A DNA stretch of 38,930 bases, taken from the NCBI GenBank assembly GCA_947474995.1, contig CANJNJ010000036.1:1-38930 (forward strand). The letters run 5' to 3'. Each line of letters starts with the position of its first letter. Positions within the stretch are counted from its first letter, which is position 1. This document shows positions 35,076-38,930 of this stretch, piece by piece. The DNA is from Opitutaceae bacterium (GTDB taxonomy: Bacteria > Verrucomicrobiota > Verrucomicrobiia > Opitutales > Opitutaceae). The translations under genes and the position numbers were made by a program. The notes beneath the pieces were generated by a model. That model had not been told where the DNA came from. It did no database searches and worked only from the letters and a program-made list of their open reading frames with translations.

Positions 35076-35852
35076 TTATCGCGTGCCGTGTTTGCCCCTG
35101 CCGAGATACACTTCGCGAACTTTCTGATCAGCCTGCACGTCGTCGAATTTTCCTTCGCAGAGCACCGAGCCCTGGTGGAGGACGGTGACCTGGCCGTTGG
35201 CGGCAATTTGCTTCACGAAGGTCATGTCATGCTCGACCACGACGAGGCTGTGCTTGCCCGCGAGCGAGAGCAGGAGTTCGCCCGTGCGATAGGTTTCCTC
35301 GTCGGTCATGCCGGCGGCGGGTTCGTCGACGAGGAGGACTTTGGGCTCCTGGGCGAGCAGCATGCCGATTTCGAGCCACTGTTTTTCGCCGTGCGCGAGC
35401 AGGCCGGCCTTCCAGTCGCGCTTCTCGGCGAGGCGGATGAGCTTCAGGATTTCATCAATCCGATCGCGATCCGTCGAGGAGAGGCGGTGCAGCAGCGAAG
35501 CGAACACGCCGCGCGGACCCTTGAGCGAAAGCACAAGATTATCGAGGACGGTGTGCTCGGTGTAGACGCTGGGCGTCTGGAATTTTCGGCCGATGCCGAG
35601 GCGGTTGATTTCGTACTCGTTGAGCCCGGCGAGGTCGTGGTGCGACGCCGGATCGCTGCCGAACTCGATCTTGCCCTTGTCGGGTTTGGCGCGGCCGGTG
35701 ATGAGATCGAAGAACGTGGATTTGCCCGCGCCGTTGGGCCCGATGACCGTCCGCAGCTCTCCCTCGAAGAGGTAGAACGTCAGGTTGGAAATCGCCTTGA
35801 AGCCGTCATAGGTCTTCGAGACATCTTCGACCGTGAGGAGCGGGTGGGACAT
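35076..35852 (-). CDS. urtD: Urea ABC transporter ATP-binding protein UrtD
   Basis: A 258-residue ATPase of the urea importer. Walker A is GPNGAGKS (38-45). The signature region is the degenerate LAHGEKQWLEIGMLLAQEP typical of UrtD/LivG proteins, followed by Walker B KVLLVDEPAAGMTDEET and the switch His in LVVVEHDMTFVKQIA. The segment GRKFQTPSVYTEHTVLDNL also fits the subfamily. The gene lies between urtC (54-base spacer) and a 489-base repeat array that separates it from urtE. The protein is complete, so the transporter core appears intact despite the repeat insertions around this gene. Confidence 0.95.
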   Translation of the reverse strand: MSHPLLTVEDVSKTYDGFKAISNLTFYLFEGELRTVIGPNGAGKSTFFDLITGRAKPDKGKIEFGSDPASHHDLAGLNEYEINRLGIGRKFQTPSVYTEHTVLDNLVLSLKGPRGVFASLLHRLSSTDRDRIDEILKLIRLAEKRDWKAGLLAHGEKQWLEIGMLLAQEPKVLLVDEPAAGMTDEETYRTGELLLSLAGKHSLVVVEHDMTFVKQIAANGQVTVLHQGSVLCEGKFDDVQADQKVREVYLGRGKHGTR

Positions 35853-35859
35853 GGGCGGA

Positions 35860-35890
35860 GTTGAGAGTTGGGGGGTGAGAGTTGAGAGTT
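35860..35890. repeat. Short direct repeats in the urtC-urtD spacer
   Basis: GTTGAGAGTT occurs at 35860-35869 and again at 35881-35890, with a partial copy (TGAGAGTTGAGAG) between. They lie in the 54-base spacer between urtC and urtD and occupy much of it. Confidence 0.6.
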
Positions 35891-35906
35891 CGGAAACAAA
35901 CCTCGC

Positions 35907-37031
35907 TTAGGATTTTGGAGCGGGGACGGGCGCAGCGGCGGGTGCTTCGGGTTTGGGGCCGGTGAGTTTTTTCCAAAGGGGGGCGAGACGCTGGGGGAGA
36001 CTGACGAGGCCGCCGGGAAGGAAGAGCACGACGAGGATGAAGAGGCCGCCGAGGATGATGAGCCAGAGATCGGGAAACGCGCGGGTGGCCCAGCTCTTCA
36101 GGGCGTTGATGCTGATGGCGCCGACGATGGGACCGAGCAGCGTGCCGCGGCCGCCAACCGCGACCCAGACCACGGCCTCGAGCGATTTTTCCGCCTGCAT
36201 CTCGCTCGGATTGATGATGCCGACTTGCGGCGTGTAGAGCGCGCCCCCGACGGCCGCGATGAGTGCGGCAAGGATGAAGATGAAAAGTTTGTAGTGCGCG
36301 GTGGCGTAGCCGCTGAAGAGCACGCGGTTCTCGCCGTCGCGGATGGCCTGTTGCACGAGGCCAAACTTCGTCCGGCTCAGCCAGCGGCAGAAAAGGAAAA
36401 CAAGGAGCAGCGTGACCGCGGTGGCGATATAGAGTCCGCGCGCCGTGGCGGGTTGGGCGAGGCTGTGGCCCAGGATGAATTTGAAATCGGTGAAGCCGTT
36501 GTTGCCGCCGAGGAGCAGGTTGTTGCGGAAAAACATGATCGACGCCGCGTACGTCAGGGCCTGCGTGAGGATCGAAAAATACACGCCCTTGATCCGCGAC
36601 CGAAACGCGAGGAAGCCGAACAGGCCCGCGATCAATCCCGGCACGACAAACACCATCGTCAGCGCGAACGGAAAGCTCGCGAAGGGCTCCCAGAAGGCGG
36701 GCAGCTTCGTCCAGCCGAGAAACACGAGGAAGTCGGGGAGCGGTTTGTGATACTGCCCGAGGTCGCCGATCATCCGCATCAGGTACATGCCGTGCATGTA
36801 GCCGCCGAGGGCGAAGAAGAGCGCCTGGCCGAGGGAGAGCAGGCCGGTGTAGCCCCAGAGCAGATCCACCGACATCGCGAGCAGCGCGTAGCAAAGATAT
36901 TTGCCCCAAAGGCTGAGGGTGAAATTACTGACGAAGCCGTAGGCGTTGAGCAGGGGAAAACCGACGATGAGCAGCAGGGCCACGACGATGACGGCGCTGC
37001 CTTCGAAGCGGCGGAAGAGGGACTTATTCAT
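35907..37031 (-). CDS. urtC: Urea ABC transporter permease UrtC
   Basis: A 374-residue inner-membrane permease of the HAAT type. It has about ten hydrophobic segments, beginning with [19 protein letters not shown], then [20 protein letters not shown] with the family's [21 protein letters not shown], and [19 protein letters not shown]. The Q-loop-contacting region is [20 protein letters not shown], and [17 protein letters not shown] is also conserved. The C-terminus carries an Ala/Pro-rich tail ([16 protein letters not shown]). Its start overlaps the end of urtB by 8 bases, so the two permeases are probably translated together and form a heterodimer. Confidence 0.95.
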   Translation of the reverse strand: MNKSLFRRFEGSAVIVVALLLIVGFPLLNAYGFVSNFTLSLWGKYLCYALLAMSVDLLWGYTGLLSLGQALFFALGGYMHGMYLMRMIGDLGQYHKPLPDFLVFLGWTKLPAFWEPFASFPFALTMVFVVPGLIAGLFGFLAFRSRIKGVYFSILTQALTYAASIMFFRNNLLLGGNNGFTDFKFILGHSLAQPATARGLYIATAVTLLLVFLFCRWLSRTKFGLVQQAIRDGENRVLFSGYATAHYKLFIFILAALIAAVGGALYTPQVGIINPSEMQAEKSLEAVVWVAVGGRGTLLGPIVGAISINALKSWATRAFPDLWLIILGGLFILVVLFLPGGLVSLPQRLAPLWKKLTGPKPEAPAAAPVPAPKS

Positions 37032-38808
37032 CGAGGCTGCGGCTGCGGGTGACGAAGAGCCCGGCGGGTTTCCATTGCAGGAAGAGGATGATGCCGGCCA
37101 GGACGAGAATCTTGCCGAAGACCGCGGCGTCCTGGGCGAGATTTTGGAGGAAGCCGCCGAGACCCGGGACCCAACTCAAGCCGGGCGCCCAGTCGGGCAG
37201 ATACTGTTGCAGCACCTGATCAATGCCGCCGATCCCGAAGGCGCTGATGATGGTGCCGCCAATGCTGCCGACGCCGCCGACGACCACGACCATGAACGAG
37301 TCGATGATGTAGCCTTGGCCGAGCGAGGGACCGACATTGCCGATCTGGCTGAGAAAGGCGCCGGCGAGACCCGCGAGCCCACTGCCGAGGCCAAACGTCA
37401 GCATGTTCACGCGCTCCGTGCGCACGCCCATGCACGAGGCCATCGTGCGGTTTTGCATCGACGCGCGGATGAGCAGGCCGAGGGGCGTCTTCGACAGCAC
37501 GAGCCACATGCCGAAGACGATCAGGATGGCGAAGCCGATCACGAAGACCCGGTTCCAGCCGAGGATGACGTCGCTCACGAGCCAGTTGCCGCTGAGATAG
37601 GTGGGACTGGAAACCTGCACGTTATTCGCGCCGAAGATGAGGCGCAGGCATTGCTGCATCACGAGCGACACGCCCCAAGTCGCGAGCAGGCTCTCGAGCG
37701 GACGCCGGTAGAGGAACTGAATCACCGTGCGCTCGAGGACGATGCCGACCAGCGCGGCCGAGATGAAACTGAGCGGGATCGCGGCGAGGAAGTACCCCTG
37801 GTAGGCGGAACCGGTGAAATTCATCCCGTGGATGGGGAGGCTCAGGCCGAAAAACGGAATCGTGATGCCGGCGCCGAAAATATTCTGCACGACGTAGGTC
37901 GTGTAGGCGCCAATCGCGATCATCTCGCCGTGGGCCATGTTGATCACGCGCATCAGTCCAAAGGTGATCGCGAGGCCAAGCGCGCCGACGAGCAGGATGC
38001 TGCCGAGGCTGACCCCGCGAAAAAGTGTGCCAAAGAAATCGACCGCCGAACGGTGGCGCTCGACGGCTTGCTGGGCGGCGCGGGCGGCGGTGGCGACCTG
38101 AAGTTGACCGGCATCCTGGGCTTCTTTGAGGGCGCGTTGGAGAAAGTCGGTGCTGGCGAGGGAGTGGAGTTCCTGCAGTTCCTTGATGGCGGAAAGCTTG
38201 ACGGCCTCCTGGGGGTTCTTGAGCTGCGCGAGGGCGATGGCTTCGCGCAGGGCGCGCTGCACCGCGGGATCCGCCTCGATGGTGAGCCTCGCCTGAAGGG
38301 CGGGAAGTTTCTCGATGTCCTGCGCGAGCCCGATCGTTTGGATCGCCTTGAGCCGCGTGGCCGGGGCCGGTGCGGCGAGATCGGCGAGGTCGAGCACGGC
38401 CTTCATCGCGCGACGCAGCGCGGCGTTGTGCTCGACGGCCACCAAGTCGGCGCCGACCAGGCGGAGCGGCTGGCCGGCCAGATCGAGGAGGGGCGCGCCC
38501 GTGTCGATCCGGAGCGCGGGTTGGGCGCCGTTGGCATCTTTTTCCCCGCTGAGTTGGACGGGGATTTTCGTTCCGTCCGGTGCGGTGTAGACGAAGAGCG
38601 CGTCGACCCGCCAGGCTTCCAGCAGCGAAGCGATGGCGGGGTCGGCCTGGCCCATGAGCAGGCCGATGAGCTGGCGTTTCTCCGTGGCGTTTTCCGCCAG
38701 CGCCGCCCGCACGATCGTCTGCCGGGCGGTGTCCGCGCCGTGGGCCGACGCCGAGATCAGCCACGCGAACAGGAAGATGACGCGGAGCGCGCGAACGAAA
38801 CGATTCAT
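37024..38808 (-). CDS. urtB: Urea ABC transporter permease UrtB with N-terminal extracytoplasmic extension
   Basis: A 594-residue permease subunit. Residues 1-24 form a signal-like segment ([20 protein letters not shown]), followed by about 240 residues of soluble, helix-rich extension including [20 protein letters not shown] and [19 protein letters not shown]. This extension is known in a subset of UrtB proteins. The permease proper begins near [20 protein letters not shown] and contains [58 protein letters not shown] and [20 protein letters not shown]. The start at 38808 is the only good one. The first gene of the transporter, urtA for the urea-binding protein, is not in the window and is expected beyond 38930. 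Confidence 0.95.
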   Translation of the reverse strand: MNRFVRALRVIFLFAWLISASAHGADTARQTIVRAALAENATEKRQLIGLLMGQADPAIASLLEAWRVDALFVYTAPDGTKIPVQLSGEKDANGAQPALRIDTGAPLLDLAGQPLRLVGADLVAVEHNAALRRAMKAVLDLADLAAPAPATRLKAIQTIGLAQDIEKLPALQARLTIEADPAVQRALREAIALAQLKNPQEAVKLSAIKELQELHSLASTDFLQRALKEAQDAGQLQVATAARAAQQAVERHRSAVDFFGTLFRGVSLGSILLVGALGLAITFGLMRVINMAHGEMIAIGAYTTYVVQNIFGAGITIPFFGLSLPIHGMNFTGSAYQGYFLAAIPLSFISAALVGIVLERTVIQFLYRRPLESLLATWGVSLVMQQCLRLIFGANNVQVSSPTYLSGNWLVSDVILGWNRVFVIGFAILIVFGMWLVLSKTPLGLLIRASMQNRTMASCMGVRTERVNMLTFGLGSGLAGLAGAFLSQIGNVGPSLGQGYIIDSFMVVVVGGVGSIGGTIISAFGIGGIDQVLQQYLPDWAPGLSWVPGLGGFLQNLAQDAAVFGKILVLAGIILFLQWKPAGLFVTRSRSLDE

Positions 38809-38844
38809 TATTTAGAGCCGCGGCATGAATGCTAGAGCCATGCC

Positions 38845-38880
38845 AAGAAGAAGGGCGGGCGCCGATTGGCGTCCGCCCTT
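38845..38880 (-). terminator. Hairpin upstream of urtB, likely 3' end or attenuator after urtA
   Basis: Near-perfect 13-bp stem: AAGGGCGGGCGCC (38851-38863) with GGCGTCCGCCCTT (38868-38880), one mismatch and a GATT loop. Read on the minus strand, the stem runs into CTTCTTGG, a moderately U-rich tail. Its place 43 bases before urtB suits a partial terminator between a strongly expressed binding-protein gene and the permeases. The rest (38881-38930) could hold the end of a minus-strand gene but is too short to assign. Confidence 0.65.
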
Positions 38881-38930
38881 GGTGTCATCGCCGGTCAACG
38901 ACCGGATAATGGGTCAGGGTTAGTCGGAGG

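Noticed and set aside
36946-38835. A 629-codon open frame on the plus strand opposite urtB and urtC
   Set aside because: Composition is dominated by Arg, Glu, Asp, His and Ala without any domain, and it lies fully antisense to two well-identified permeases. It is a GC-rich shadow frame.

Overview
The window looks like a chromosomal segment of a high-GC member of the Verrucomicrobiota, most likely the Opitutaceae. This rests on the gene families (large TonB-dependent receptors without SusD partners, DUF1080 proteins, a verrucomicrobial/planctomycetal type of cytochrome c plus beta-propeller pair) and on many palindromic intergenic repeats. No rRNA, tRNA, CRISPR array, transposase, integrase or phage gene was seen. 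The assignment is inference; no database was searched.

Layout. (1) 184-8835: TonB receptor, small lipoprotein, secreted S9 prolyl-oligopeptidase-type peptidase (minus), second TonB receptor; plausibly peptide capture and hydrolysis. (2) 8919-14171: GH20-like protein and a divergent MOSC-domain protein, the minus-strand pair cca and DUF423, then the housekeeping operon rplM-rpsI (L13-S9) with a good terminator. (3) 14438-17564: a small His-rich membrane protein, then the urease accessory genes ureE-ureF-ureG-ureD on the minus strand. (4) 17843-24366: plus-strand cluster DUF1080, cytochrome c, beta-propeller, TonB receptor, DUF1080, a candidate saccharide uptake and oxidation locus. (5) 24467-30735: a membrane gene split by one in-frame TAG, a D-lactate dehydrogenase/Ca-type P-ATPase pair, a decayed transporter fragment and a single-domain response regulator. 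(6) 31066-38808: urease structural genes and the urea ABC transporter, transcribed as urtB-urtC-urtD-urtE-ureA-ureB-ureC on the minus strand; urtA is expected just outside the right edge.

How it fits together. UrtBCDE import urea, UreABC hydrolyse it, and UreEFGD insert nickel. Both halves lie on the same strand in the order transporter, structural, accessory, but 13.5 kb of unrelated, mostly opposite-strand genes separate ureC from ureE. The UreC nickel ligands and active-site residues are all intact, so the system looks functional.

The most striking structure is non-coding. At least six families of short palindromic repeats occupy the spacers. Three composite arrays (near 25.2-25.45, 29.6-29.95 and 34.6-35.0 kb) share the same modules in the same order. 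Nearly every spacer inside the urt/ure genes carries a different repeat family, and several genes end or begin inside a repeat that supplies their stop codon or terminal residues.
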